The notes beneath the pieces are model-generated. The model was not told the DNA's origin, made no database searches, and was given only the letters and a program-made list of their open reading frames with translations. Positions 14,841-22,730 of a stretch of 54,987 nucleotides of DNA are shown piece after piece. The position numbers and the translations under genes were made by a program. Numbering within the stretch: position 1 is the first letter of the stretch; each line of letters starts with the position of its first letter. The DNA is taken from NCBI RefSeq assembly GCF_014646135.1, contig NZ_BMMW01000008.1:1-54987 (forward strand). The letters run 5' to 3'. Source of the stretch: Nocardia camponoti (GTDB lineage Bacteria > Actinomycetota > Actinomycetes > Mycobacteriales > Mycobacteriaceae).

Positions 14841-16558
14841 GCCGTCTCCGACAGTGGCGTATCAGGTTCGCCCGAATTACGAAGCGCGACAACCTGTCCG
14901 GGGGCCCAGTAGACGCGCCCGAACTCGAATTCTTGGTAGGCCCCGTCCTCAAGTGGACGCTCGTCGGACGTGGGCCAGCCGAGTTCGCCGCTGACGCCAC
15001 CCGCAGCGCGCCAACGGTCGCCAATCGCGCCGTGGACCCAGTACCCGGGACGGCCAGCTCGCCGATAGATCGTGCCGCCCTGAAATGCTTGGCTCACTCC
15101 GGGTTTCGGTGCGGGAACGTCGTTGACCTCGATGCGTTCCTCCGTGGGATAACCGAGCGGCCCACGCTCCCACCGCAATTCCGCGTACTTCTCCATGATC
15201 GACGTTGGCACCGCATGCGGACCCGTTGTCGGATGCCAGTAGACAAACCCGTTGTCGAACTCGGCAAACCGACCAACCCCGTCGGCAGTCGGAAGTTCGC
15301 CGTTCGTGCGTCGAGCGCCAAGCCACGGCGTCGCGGCTGCTCGGTCGTCAATCGCGTTCGGCACCGGACCCACGCTCCCTGCGTATTCAGCGACATAGCT
15401 GGCGAAAACGTCCCACGGAAAGTTCGACCCAACATCGGTGTGACTGCCAATTCCCAGCGCTTGGGTGATGTAGTGATGGTCGGTGATGCCTTCTGCCACG
15501 TGGTACGGCGGCGCGATGACCTCGGTCGAAAACCCATGCTGGCGTGCGCTGCGCACCGCGATGAACGCGGCGATACGCAGATCGGCGTCAATGGCCAACC
15601 ACTGCGCACGCGACCACGCGACTCGACTTCCCGCGAAGCAGAGATTGACGGTGAACGCGTTCGCCGACAGCACCGACCACGACGCGAACTGTTCGTCGAC
15701 CACCCGCGCGAGTACGGAATCGCGCAGCGTGTAGTGGTAGGAGACGCCGTTGTTCGGATTGTTGAGGTACGCGGCTAGCGACTGCGCGGTGCCGTTGCCC
15801 TCCTGCGTATGCAGGATGAAGTTGGTGATGCGAGCCCCGTCGCGCGAATCGTAGGACCCGCCAAGCAGATCCAGCTGCTCAAAAGGCGGCGCGCTGATCG
15901 CGGGACGATCGAGGGTCCACTGCCCGTAATCCGGTGCGAGGATGTCATTCACGTCGACCGAGGTGCCGTCGATCAAGGGACCCGGGTTGGTTGGCGTATC
16001 AATGATTCGCTGATACAGCACAGCTCGCGCTTCACGTTCACTACCTGACCACGCACGTGTCTGCCATGCCCAGCTGAACCCGCCGCGCGACCCGATGACG
16101 CCGTCCTGAATGGCCCACGCGCACGCTCGCGAATGGGCGTATATCCCCGTCCATTCCACCCCGAGTACGGCGTTGACGCCGCGAAAGAACTCGACCGCGG
16201 TGCTGTTCCACTCGGCCAACGTGATGTCTTGGTCGATCGCGAAGAAGATCGGCGCGCGACGCGGAGCGCCGAGACTGAGGTGCGTTGCGAGTGCCTGCTC
16301 GGCCATCCGCCGACCGCCGTCGAAACCCGTTGTGAAGTCCGACGGTGTCGCATCGCCCGGCTTGCCAAATTGCCAGATAGAGACGATTTCCAGCCCGGTT
16401 GCCCGCAGTTCGTCGGCGTAGGCGCGGGTGATGGGCTTCGCGCCAAAGTTAGCTCCCGGCCTGCTCGGCGAGACGTAGGCGAGGACAGCACTGTGACCCG
16501 CGGCACGAATCGCGGATGGCTTGATGAGTCGAGCAGCGAAGTCAACGGCAGTGGCCAT
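14837..16558 (-). CDS. Three-domain wall hydrolase: DUF1906 + amidase + LGFP repeats
   Basis: 573 residues in three parts. About 5-210: DUF1906 (Rv2525c-like glycoside-hydrolase fold; landmarks FDGGRRMAEQAL near 79-90 and FFAIDQD near 105-111). About 240-395: Amidase_2/PGRP-type N-acetylmuramoyl-L-alanine amidase with H250 in FILHTQEG, the HYT strand, and H373 with D375 in GSHTDVG as likely zinc ligands. About 430-560: two or three LGFP repeats (RGPLGYPTEE, SGELGWPTSDE), which bind the actinobacterial wall. There is no Sec signal peptide; Rv2525c uses a Tat signal, absent here too. Ribosome site AAGGGG before ATG 16558. How it leaves the cell is unclear; a phage-type lysin origin is one possibility. 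Confidence 0.85.
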   Translation of the reverse strand: MATAVDFAARLIKPSAIRAAGHSAVLAYVSPSRPGANFGAKPITRAYADELRATGLEIVSIWQFGKPGDATPSDFTTGFDGGRRMAEQALATHLSLGAPRRAPIFFAIDQDITLAEWNSTAVEFFRGVNAVLGVEWTGIYAHSRACAWAIQDGVIGSRGGFSWAWQTRAWSGSEREARAVLYQRIIDTPTNPGPLIDGTSVDVNDILAPDYGQWTLDRPAISAPPFEQLDLLGGSYDSRDGARITNFILHTQEGNGTAQSLAAYLNNPNNGVSYHYTLRDSVLARVVDEQFASWSVLSANAFTVNLCFAGSRVAWSRAQWLAIDADLRIAAFIAVRSARQHGFSTEVIAPPYHVAEGITDHHYITQALGIGSHTDVGSNFPWDVFASYVAEYAGSVGPVPNAIDDRAAATPWLGARRTNGELPTADGVGRFAEFDNGFVYWHPTTGPHAVPTSIMEKYAELRWERGPLGYPTEERIEVNDVPAPKPGVSQAFQGGTIYRRAGRPGYWVHGAIGDRWRAAGGVSGELGWPTSDERPLEDGAYQEFEFGRVYWAPGQVVALRNSGEPDTPLSETA

Positions 16559-16699
16559 AGTTCAAACCCCTTGCGCCAGCGTGGTTTCAAGACAGGAACG
16601 GGGGCGAGCAACGCCGAAGCCGGTGATACTTCACAGCTATCGACGCGTTCGATGATCCACGATCTTGGCCACGAGGGCAAGGGGTTCGCGCGAATTCAG

Positions 16700-17806
16700 C
16701 TAACTCTTCGCGAGTTTCGCGTTCCAGCGTCGCTCGACGTCGCCGAAGCGCCAGAAACCAAGCGCCACAGCCCAGGTCGCGATGAAAACGCCGACCATGA
16801 TGAAGCCGAGATCGCCCAGGTCAAGGCCGCCGATCCACGCGACAGGGCCCGACTCGACCTTGAGCTGCTCGTGCACGATCGAGATCACTTCCTGCACTCC
16901 GATCATGAGCGCGACCAGCACCGAGAGGCCGGTGATCACGAGGTTGTAATACACCTTCCGCACCGGTCGAGCGAACGCCCAGAGGTACGCGCGACTCATG
17001 AACGCGCCGTCGAGCGAGTCGAAAAGCGTCATGCCAGCCGCGAACAGCACGGGCAGCACGAGGATTGAGTACCAGGGCAGGTTCGTCGCGGCGGCACCGC
17101 CCGCGATCACGAGCAGGCCGACCTCGGTGACGGTGTCGAAACCAAGACCGAAAAGGAACCCGACCGGGTACATGTGTCCAGGTCGACGCACCAGTCGGAC
17201 AACGGGGCTAAGGATGCGGTTGAGTAGGCCGCGCCGATCCAATTCGCGTTCAAGCTGTTCTTCATCGAAGTCGCCGCGCTTCATTTGCTGGAAAACGCGC
17301 CAAATGGCAATCAGCGATGCGAGATTCAGCAAGCCGATCACGATCAGGAAGGTGCCGGACACGCCGGTTCCCCATAGACCTGTCCATGTTTGGAGTGCGG
17401 AATTCTCGTCTTCGATATTGGTCGCGACAGCACGGACGCCAAACGCGATCAACGCGACAAGAAGAAATACCACGCTGGAATGCCCAAGCGCGAACCAGAA
17501 TCCGACGGTGCGCGCCGGTTTGCGTTCGGTACCCGCGACGAGCTTGCGCGTTGTGTTGTCGATAGCGGCGATATGGTCGGCGTCGAAGGCGTGCCGCATA
17601 CCGAGCAGGTAGGCGGTAAGGCCGAGACCAACACCAAAAACAGTTCCTTGCACGATATTTCGTTCAGGAACGACAAAGAAGAGCAGCGTTCCCCAGCCAA
17701 TTACGTGCAGGGCGAGCACTGCCGCGCTCATCCCAATCACGTCCCGGCCGAAATTGCCTTTACCCACGTCAGCCGCCTTAAGTGTCGCTGTCAACCAATG
17801 GATCAA
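16700..17806 (-). CDS. NiCoT nickel/cobalt permease
   Basis: 368-residue secondary metal transporter with eight expected membrane helices. The defining signature RHAFDADHIAAIDN starts at residue 71, with H72, D77 and H78 forming the HX4DH nickel motif in helix II; further family motifs are FALGHSSVVF (about 107-116) and LGFDTVTEV (about 219-227). The central loop (about 167-200) is charged, as usual. It imports Ni2+ or Co2+ for enzymes such as urease, hydrogenase or cobalamin synthesis, none of which lie nearby. The 131-base gap to the divergent NOS gene shows no recognisable NikR site or cobalamin riboswitch. The metal preference cannot be read. Confidence 0.93.
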   Translation of the reverse strand: MIHWLTATLKAADVGKGNFGRDVIGMSAAVLALHVIGWGTLLFFVVPERNIVQGTVFGVGLGLTAYLLGMRHAFDADHIAAIDNTTRKLVAGTERKPARTVGFWFALGHSSVVFLLVALIAFGVRAVATNIEDENSALQTWTGLWGTGVSGTFLIVIGLLNLASLIAIWRVFQQMKRGDFDEEQLERELDRRGLLNRILSPVVRLVRRPGHMYPVGFLFGLGFDTVTEVGLLVIAGGAAATNLPWYSILVLPVLFAAGMTLFDSLDGAFMSRAYLWAFARPVRKVYYNLVITGLSVLVALMIGVQEVISIVHEQLKVESGPVAWIGGLDLGDLGFIMVGVFIATWAVALGFWRFGDVERRWNAKLAKS

Positions 17807-17937
17807 CGGTAGCGCGTTGACCTTGTCATGGGTCGTTTACGTCGGGCTGGGAACGCAATCATGCGATTCCTGGCACACCGTCAGCACGCGGGCATAGGCT
17901 GGATCGCACTGCATCGCGTTGCCCAACGGAGTCGTAC

Positions 17938-19068
17938 GTGAACCACGTAAAGCAAGATGAAGTACCAAGTGTGACAAGAGCTTTGCTCGATCCCAAGCTC
18001 GACATCGAGCGTCGTCTGCGCGAATGTGACGAGTTCTTTCGCAGCCCAGAACTCGCCCACATCCCCGCCCAGCGAAGGACGAGCGCCCTTCGTCAACTGT
18101 CGGAGGAAGGCACGTATCGCCAGACCGCTGAGGAGATCCTGCTCGGCGCGAAGCTGGCGTGGCGCAACCACGCACGCTGCGTTGGCCGAAAGCATTGGCG
18201 CGCGCTGAAATTGCTCGATGCGCGTCGAGTGACGACGGCTGCCGAACTCGCGGACGTGTGTTGGCAACACCTTCGACTCGCGACCAATGGTGGCGCGATT
18301 CAGTCGATGATTACCGTCGGCCCGCAACAGGGCGTCGACGGGTCGCGATTCCAAATTATGAGTAGTCAGTTGATTCGATACGCCGGTTATCGCAACGGGG
18401 ATGGCACGGTCACCGGTGATCCGGCCAATATCGATGCGACTGAGCACGCGGTCAAGCTGGGCTGGGAAGGTGCTGGCACACCATACGACGTGCTACCAGT
18501 CGTCATTGAGACGCCTGATGAAGAGGCGCAATATTTTGATGTGCCAAAAGAATTGGTGCAGGAAGTGCCGCTAAGCCACCCGGACTTTCCGTGGTTCGCT
18601 GAACTTGGCTTGAAATGGCATGCGCTGCCGGCGGTTTCAAATATGGATTTGGAAGTGGGCGGAATTACGTACCCGTTCGCGCCATTTAACGGATGGTATG
18701 TGGGCACTGAAATTGGCGCGCGCAATCTAAGCGATACCGACCGCTACAACATGCTCCCGTTGATCGCCGACATGATGGGTTTGGACACGTCATCGGTGCG
18801 CACACTGTGGCGCGACAAGGCCCTAATCGAACTCAACCACGCGGTTCTCCACAGCTTCCGCACCGAAGGCGTACACATGGTCGACCACCACACGGTGGCA
18901 AAACAGTTCTGCGACCACGTGGCACGCGAGGAAGCGGCGGGCCGCAAATGCCCAACAGACTGGACGTGGATCAACCCGCCAATCTCGTCAGGCTTGACCC
19001 CCACCTTCCACCGCTATTACGACGACCCGGACATGGAAGTCCGCCCGAATTTCGTGAAGAGGGTGTGA
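17938..19068 (+). CDS. nos: Bacterial nitric oxide synthase, oxygenase domain only
   Basis: Makes nitric oxide and citrulline from L-arginine using heme and a reduced pterin or folate, with electrons from cellular reductases. 376 residues, the length of stand-alone bacterial NOS. Seen: the proximal heme ligand C81 in WRNHARCVGR (75-84), and PFNGWYVGTEIGARNL (249-264) with E258 binding the arginine guanidinium. The C-terminal TPTFHRYYDDP region carries the pterin/heme contacts. Parts of the gene (roughly 18330-18720) are AT-richer than the neighbours, which suggests transfer. GTG start with a weak ACGGAG upstream. One base separates it from the convergent gene. Confidence 0.95.
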   Translation: MNHVKQDEVPSVTRALLDPKLDIERRLRECDEFFRSPELAHIPAQRRTSALRQLSEEGTYRQTAEEILLGAKLAWRNHARCVGRKHWRALKLLDARRVTTAAELADVCWQHLRLATNGGAIQSMITVGPQQGVDGSRFQIMSSQLIRYAGYRNGDGTVTGDPANIDATEHAVKLGWEGAGTPYDVLPVVIETPDEEAQYFDVPKELVQEVPLSHPDFPWFAELGLKWHALPAVSNMDLEVGGITYPFAPFNGWYVGTEIGARNLSDTDRYNMLPLIADMMGLDTSSVRTLWRDKALIELNHAVLHSFRTEGVHMVDHHTVAKQFCDHVAREEAAGRKCPTDWTWINPPISSGLTPTFHRYYDDPDMEVRPNFVKRV

Positions 19069-19069
19069 G

Positions 19070-19777
19070 CTACTTCCACGCGGGCAGTTCCGGTAACGGG
19101 CCTGCCAAGTCGTCGCCCGGTGAGCGGCCGATTAGCCATGCCGCCAAGGACGCCGACGGGCCCATCACCGTGTGGGTCGGGCGACCTGGGCCGATTGTCG
19201 CGATGAAATCGCTGTCGGTCGACTGCAAGTCGAAGGTTTCGACCGAAGAGCCGTCGAGTTTCGCCGACAGGTCCGCTACCGCTTCCGGGAGCAGGCGCGC
19301 GACAAAGTCGGCGGACCAGGCAGCCGGCGTGAAGCCCACGTCGAGGTCAAGCAGGTGAATCTCGGTCTCGCGCAAGCGCATCCACGGGATGTCGCTCGCG
19401 GGCAATGTTCCGCCCTGCCGATTGCGGACGGGTCCAGTCCATGCGTCGTCGGGCATTGTCGAAGCGACCGCAGCCCAGCGGTGTGCCGATGCCGTGAAGT
19501 CCGCGTACTGCACGGCTAGGCTTCGGTCGGCCCCGGTCTCAATGTCTGCGTCGCGTGCTTCCAGACTCGCGTACTGCGGGATCTCGATACCCGTGCGCGC
19601 CCATAACAGCAGGTTGAGCAGGCTATCGGCGTTGCGCGCCATGTGTGCGACGACGTGTCCGCGCGTCCAGCCAGGCAGCCGCGACGGCTCGCGAAGTTGC
19701 TCATCGGTGAGCCCCCCGACGGCGGCGTCAAAGCGAGCGGTCGATGCGGCGACTTGGTCGAGCAAAGGGCTGGTCAC
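19070..19777 (-). CDS. Mycothiol-dependent maleylpyruvate isomerase-type protein
   Basis: 235 residues: an N-terminal DinB-like four-helix bundle (MDMPI_N) and a C-terminal SCP2-like domain. GWTRGHVVAHMARNAD at 37-52 and RETEIHLLDLDVG at 137-149 supply the expected metal triad H45, E138 and H142 (the E and H four residues apart, as in the characterised Corynebacterium enzyme). Family members use mycothiol as cofactor or transfer it, in cytosolic isomerisation or detoxification. No gentisate-pathway genes are nearby, so the true substrate is unknown. GTG 19777 is supported by a -10 box seven bases upstream. RidA is encoded just upstream on the same strand, ten bases away. Confidence 0.85.
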   Translation of the reverse strand: MTSPLLDQVAASTARFDAAVGGLTDEQLREPSRLPGWTRGHVVAHMARNADSLLNLLLWARTGIEIPQYASLEARDADIETGADRSLAVQYADFTASAHRWAAVASTMPDDAWTGPVRNRQGGTLPASDIPWMRLRETEIHLLDLDVGFTPAAWSADFVARLLPEAVADLSAKLDGSSVETFDLQSTDSDFIATIGPGRPTHTVMGPSASLAAWLIGRSPGDDLAGPLPELPAWK

Positions 19778-19784
19778 ACGGCTG

Positions 19785-19790
19785 AGCCTA
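19785..19790 (-). promoter_or_regulatory. -10 box (TAGGCT), leaderless type
   Basis: On the minus strand TAGGCT ends seven bases before GTG 19777. It overlaps the end of the ridA-like gene, so the isomerase-type gene may have its own promoter as well as read-through. Confidence 0.5.
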
Positions 19791-20183
19791 CTCAGTGATG
19801 ACCGCGTCGGCCTCGATCTCGACCAACAGTTCCGGTGCGATTAGCGCCGAAACCTCAACCATCGTCGCCGCTGGCCGCACCGATCCGAAAACTTCAGCGT
19901 GTGCGGCAGCGACCTCGGGCCACCGCGAAATATCGGTAACGAAGATTCGCGTGCGAACAACGTCAGCACAAGAAGCCCCGGCCTGCGTGAGAGCAATCCC
20001 GATACGCGACAACACTTCTCGCGTCTGCGCGCCGATGTCGTCACCACCAACCGCACCGCCGCCGACAACCGAAGCCGTCGTCCCGCTCACAAATACCGAA
20101 GACCCAACGCGAACCGCACGCGAATACCCGACCACATCCTCGAAATCCGACGCCGACGAAATGTTGACCCGTTTAGCACTCAT
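19788..20183 (-). CDS. RidA/YjgF/YER057c family enamine deaminase
   Basis: 131 residues, normal for RidA trimers, which hydrolyse reactive enamine/imine intermediates released by PLP enzymes. Seen: FVSGTTA near 28-34, QTREVLSRIGIALTQAGAS, DVVRTRIFVTD with the key Arg (about residue 91) and a C-terminal EIEADAV strand. The ATG at 20183 begins the conserved region; the frame is open further upstream with no likely start. Divergent from the lipoprotein gene at 20270. Some members differ in substrate, so the exact reaction is not fixed. Confidence 0.88.
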   Translation of the reverse strand: MSAKRVNISSASDFEDVVGYSRAVRVGSSVFVSGTTASVVGGGAVGGDDIGAQTREVLSRIGIALTQAGASCADVVRTRIFVTDISRWPEVAAAHAEVFGSVRPAATMVEVSALIAPELLVEIEADAVITE

Positions 20184-20269
20184 ACCTGTCACGATGGGGC
20201 ACGCGTAAGCCGGGCACAATTCATTTCCGCGTTGGCTGCCCGTCGAGTGACCGGAGTACGCATGCTCCC

Positions 20270-21838
20270 ATGACTCGACCAGCTCTACGTCTCCTCCCGC
20301 TGACCGCCGCGTTGTGCGCCGCGGCCGCTGTCGCGGGCTGCTCAACCAGCGCAACCGACGGTTTCACCGCGACGAAGGACAAGCCGCTCGTCCTTTCGCT
20401 CAATGACCTCACCAGCAAGTCGGGCAAGAGCGCTGTCGTCGGCGTGAGCGCCCAGCCGGGCCACGGCACCGTCACCAAGCGCGCCGACGGCGCCTACGTC
20501 TACACCCCGGCCGCCGGTTACACGGGCACCGACGAGTTCAAGGTGACCACAACCGACGCGGTTCGCCTCTACACAACCAACGTCCCCGCGCTCGGCGAGT
20601 TCGCTGGCACGACCGTGCAGGGCAGCGGCTTCGGTTCATCGTGGACGGCAGTGCCCGGCACCACCGACGAGTTCTACGGACTCACCGACCGTGGTCCGAA
20701 CGTCGACGGCCCTGGCAAGAACGAAAAGCTTTCGCCCACCCCGTCTTTCGTTCCCAAGATCGGCCGCTTCAAGTTGGTCGACAACCAGGCGGTGCTGCAG
20801 TCGAGCATCGAACTCAAGAACAAGGCGGGCGTGCCGTTCAACGGCCAGGTCGACACGTCGGCGAGCACCGGCGAAACCATCAAGGACCTGCAGGGCAACG
20901 TGCTGCCCGCGACCGATCACGGCATCGACCCCGAAGGCATCGTCGCGCTCGCCGACGGCACGTTCTGGGTGTCAGACGAGTACGGCCCGTTCATCGTTCA
21001 CTTCGACGCCAAGGGCACCGAGATCGAGCGACTGTCGCCCGGCAACGGTCTGCCGAAGGAAATCGCGCTGCGCACGCCCAACCAGGGCATGGAAGGGCTG
21101 ACGATCACGCCCGACGGTTCCACGCTGGTCGGCGTCGTCCAGTCCGCGCTCAACACCCCGGGCCTCGTCGGTTCGGCCAAGGATGTGCCGCTCGCGCGAA
21201 TCGTGACCGTCGACTTGAAGTCGAAGGACATCAAGGAATTCCTGTACCCGTTGCAGGATCCGAAGCAGAACAAGGTCGCCGTTTCCGAGATCACGGCGCT
21301 GAGCGCGACCACCTTCCTCGTCGACGAGCGCGACGGCAACCTCGCGCCCAAGGCAGACAAGAAGCTGTGGACCATCGACATCTCCGGCGCGACTGATATC
21401 GGCCCGCAGAGCAAGGTCGGCGTTTACGACGCCGAGAAGGGCGGCGTGCTGATCGACGGCAAGGCGATCGAAACCCTGGTCGGTGGCGTTTCGACGAACG
21501 ACGCGGTCGCCGCGTTGAGCAAGGTCGGCATCACGCCGGTCGCGAAGAAGAGCAACCTCGACATCAACGCGCTCGTCGTTAGCCTCGACGCCGAAGGCAA
21601 GTTCTTCGGCCACGACAAGATCGAGGGCATTTCCAGCCCGGACGGCGGCAAGACCATCTACATCGCGAACGACAGCGATTTCGGCCTGGCAGGCAGCAAA
21701 GGTGAGCTGCCGCCGTTCGCACTGAAGCCGAAGGTGCTGCCCGACGGCACCCAGGACACGGGCGAGGTGCTGCGCGTCGACACGTCGAAGCTGCCAGCCA
21801 AGACCGAGACTTACACGGTGAAGGTGACGGTCAAGTAG
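20270..21838 (+). CDS. Esterase-like phytase-domain lipoprotein
   Basis: 522-residue exported lipoprotein. The signal sequence ends in the lipobox AVAGC (Cys at about 24). Residues ~35-90 form a cadherin/Big-type Ig domain (GHGTVTKRADGAYVYTP and GYTGTDEFKVTTTD). The remainder matches the 'esterase-like activity of phytase' beta-propeller family: TDRGPNVDGPG, HGIDPEGIVAL, FWVSDEYGPF, NQGMEGLTI and YIANDSDFG are its usual calcium-loop and blade motifs. It likely acts on phosphoester or ester substrates outside the membrane; the family is poorly characterised. Divergent from RidA. Its last eight bases overlap the convergent DUF998 gene. Confidence 0.88.
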   Translation: MTRPALRLLPLTAALCAAAAVAGCSTSATDGFTATKDKPLVLSLNDLTSKSGKSAVVGVSAQPGHGTVTKRADGAYVYTPAAGYTGTDEFKVTTTDAVRLYTTNVPALGEFAGTTVQGSGFGSSWTAVPGTTDEFYGLTDRGPNVDGPGKNEKLSPTPSFVPKIGRFKLVDNQAVLQSSIELKNKAGVPFNGQVDTSASTGETIKDLQGNVLPATDHGIDPEGIVALADGTFWVSDEYGPFIVHFDAKGTEIERLSPGNGLPKEIALRTPNQGMEGLTITPDGSTLVGVVQSALNTPGLVGSAKDVPLARIVTVDLKSKDIKEFLYPLQDPKQNKVAVSEITALSATTFLVDERDGNLAPKADKKLWTIDISGATDIGPQSKVGVYDAEKGGVLIDGKAIETLVGGVSTNDAVAALSKVGITPVAKKSNLDINALVVSLDAEGKFFGHDKIEGISSPDGGKTIYIANDSDFGLAGSKGELPPFALKPKVLPDGTQDTGEVLRVDTSKLPAKTETYTVKVTVK

Positions 21839-22517
21839 TTTGCTTCCGACCCTCGATCAGCACCGCGACACCGAGGGTCACCAACCAGGCCGACATCGCG
21901 CCGACCTGGATGCGCTGGGCGATGCCGAGCGCGTAGTTTCCGGTCAGGTTGTCGGCGATCAGCATCCAGATGGTCGCCGACAACCCGACTACCAGCACGA
22001 CAACGCCGAATTCGCGAAGAATTCGCCACCGGTGATAGCGGAAGGCCGCGACGCTGAACGCGAACGCCGCGACGGCGATCGACGTGACCGCGAGCGAACT
22101 CGTGAACGCGTGCGGCTGATGCAGCTGCGGAAAAAGTTCGCTTGTCGAACAGTTCTCAACGGCCGGATCGCAATCGTGCAACGGCAGCATCGCGTCGGCG
22201 ATCGTCGCGGCACCGAAGGCCATCAGCGCCACCCAGCCGACGGTCGTGAACCGCCTTCGCGGAAACACCAAAAGGCCGCATAACGCGGCAGGGATCAGCA
22301 GCAATCCGGTGAGTTTGTCAGCGCTAGCGAACACGTCGCGATACGGTTTTCCTTCAGCGTCGAGCTCGCTCAAAAACGTGTTTACCGGGTCGGTGTTGAC
22401 AGGCAAAACGAACTCAAGCACCCACGCCGAGTAGCAAAAACCCGCGCCGACGACAGCGCAAGCGATCACTGGCGCTAACACGCGAGCGGCCCGTCCGTTT
22501 GCTGCCACGTTGTCCAT
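21831..22517 (-). CDS. DUF998 membrane protein
   Basis: 228 residues with six hydrophobic segments. The first segment region (AGFCYSAWVLEFVLPVNTDPVNTFLSELDA, about 25-54) fits the DUF998 pattern: a Y-S-x-W stretch, then SEL at the membrane edge, followed by a second helix. The central extracellular loop has LPLHDCDPAVENCSTSEL, with two cysteines that could pair, also usual in the family. Function unknown. It converges on the lipoprotein gene, with an eight-base overlap. Confidence 0.8.
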   Translation of the reverse strand: MDNVAANGRAARVLAPVIACAVVGAGFCYSAWVLEFVLPVNTDPVNTFLSELDAEGKPYRDVFASADKLTGLLLIPAALCGLLVFPRRRFTTVGWVALMAFGAATIADAMLPLHDCDPAVENCSTSELFPQLHQPHAFTSSLAVTSIAVAAFAFSVAAFRYHRWRILREFGVVVLVVGLSATIWMLIADNLTGNYALGIAQRIQVGAMSAWLVTLGVAVLIEGRKQTT

Positions 22518-22604
22518 TGTGCTGCCGCGGTGCTGAACGTTCAGGTTGCTGTCAGGTTCGACAGGCAGGATGGGCTTGCCAGAACCAATTAGTGGAGGTG
22601 CCGA

Positions 22605-22730
22605 ATGAACTACGCGATCACGCTCACCGGACTGGCGATGGTGCTCGGCACTGTCATGGCCTCGGTCGCCGCGATGCGCGCTTCGGCCCGCCCGGAGCCG
22701 GTCCCGGTTCGAATTAACGACAAGCGCTAG
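22605..22730 (+). CDS. Small single-helix membrane protein (41 aa)
   Basis: A short frame, ATG 22605 to TAG, encoding MNYAITLTGLAMVLG then TVMASVAAMRASA and a charged tail RPEPVPVRINDKR. One membrane helix (about 3-25), N-out or dual topology not decidable. A strong ribosome site (GGAGG, seven bases before ATG) and high third-position GC argue it is real. Its TAG interlocks with the stop of the convergent methyltransferase gene. No family recognised. Confidence 0.7.
   Translation: MNYAITLTGLAMVLGTVMASVAAMRASARPEPVPVRINDKR

Noticed and set aside
14837..16558. Prophage, based on the lysin-like protein
   Set aside because: No holin, structural, integrase or terminase genes nearby; neighbours are housekeeping genes.
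17807..17937. NikR operator or cobalamin riboswitch before the nickel permease
   Set aside because: No GTATGA/TCATAC dyad and no B12-box seen in the 131-base gap.
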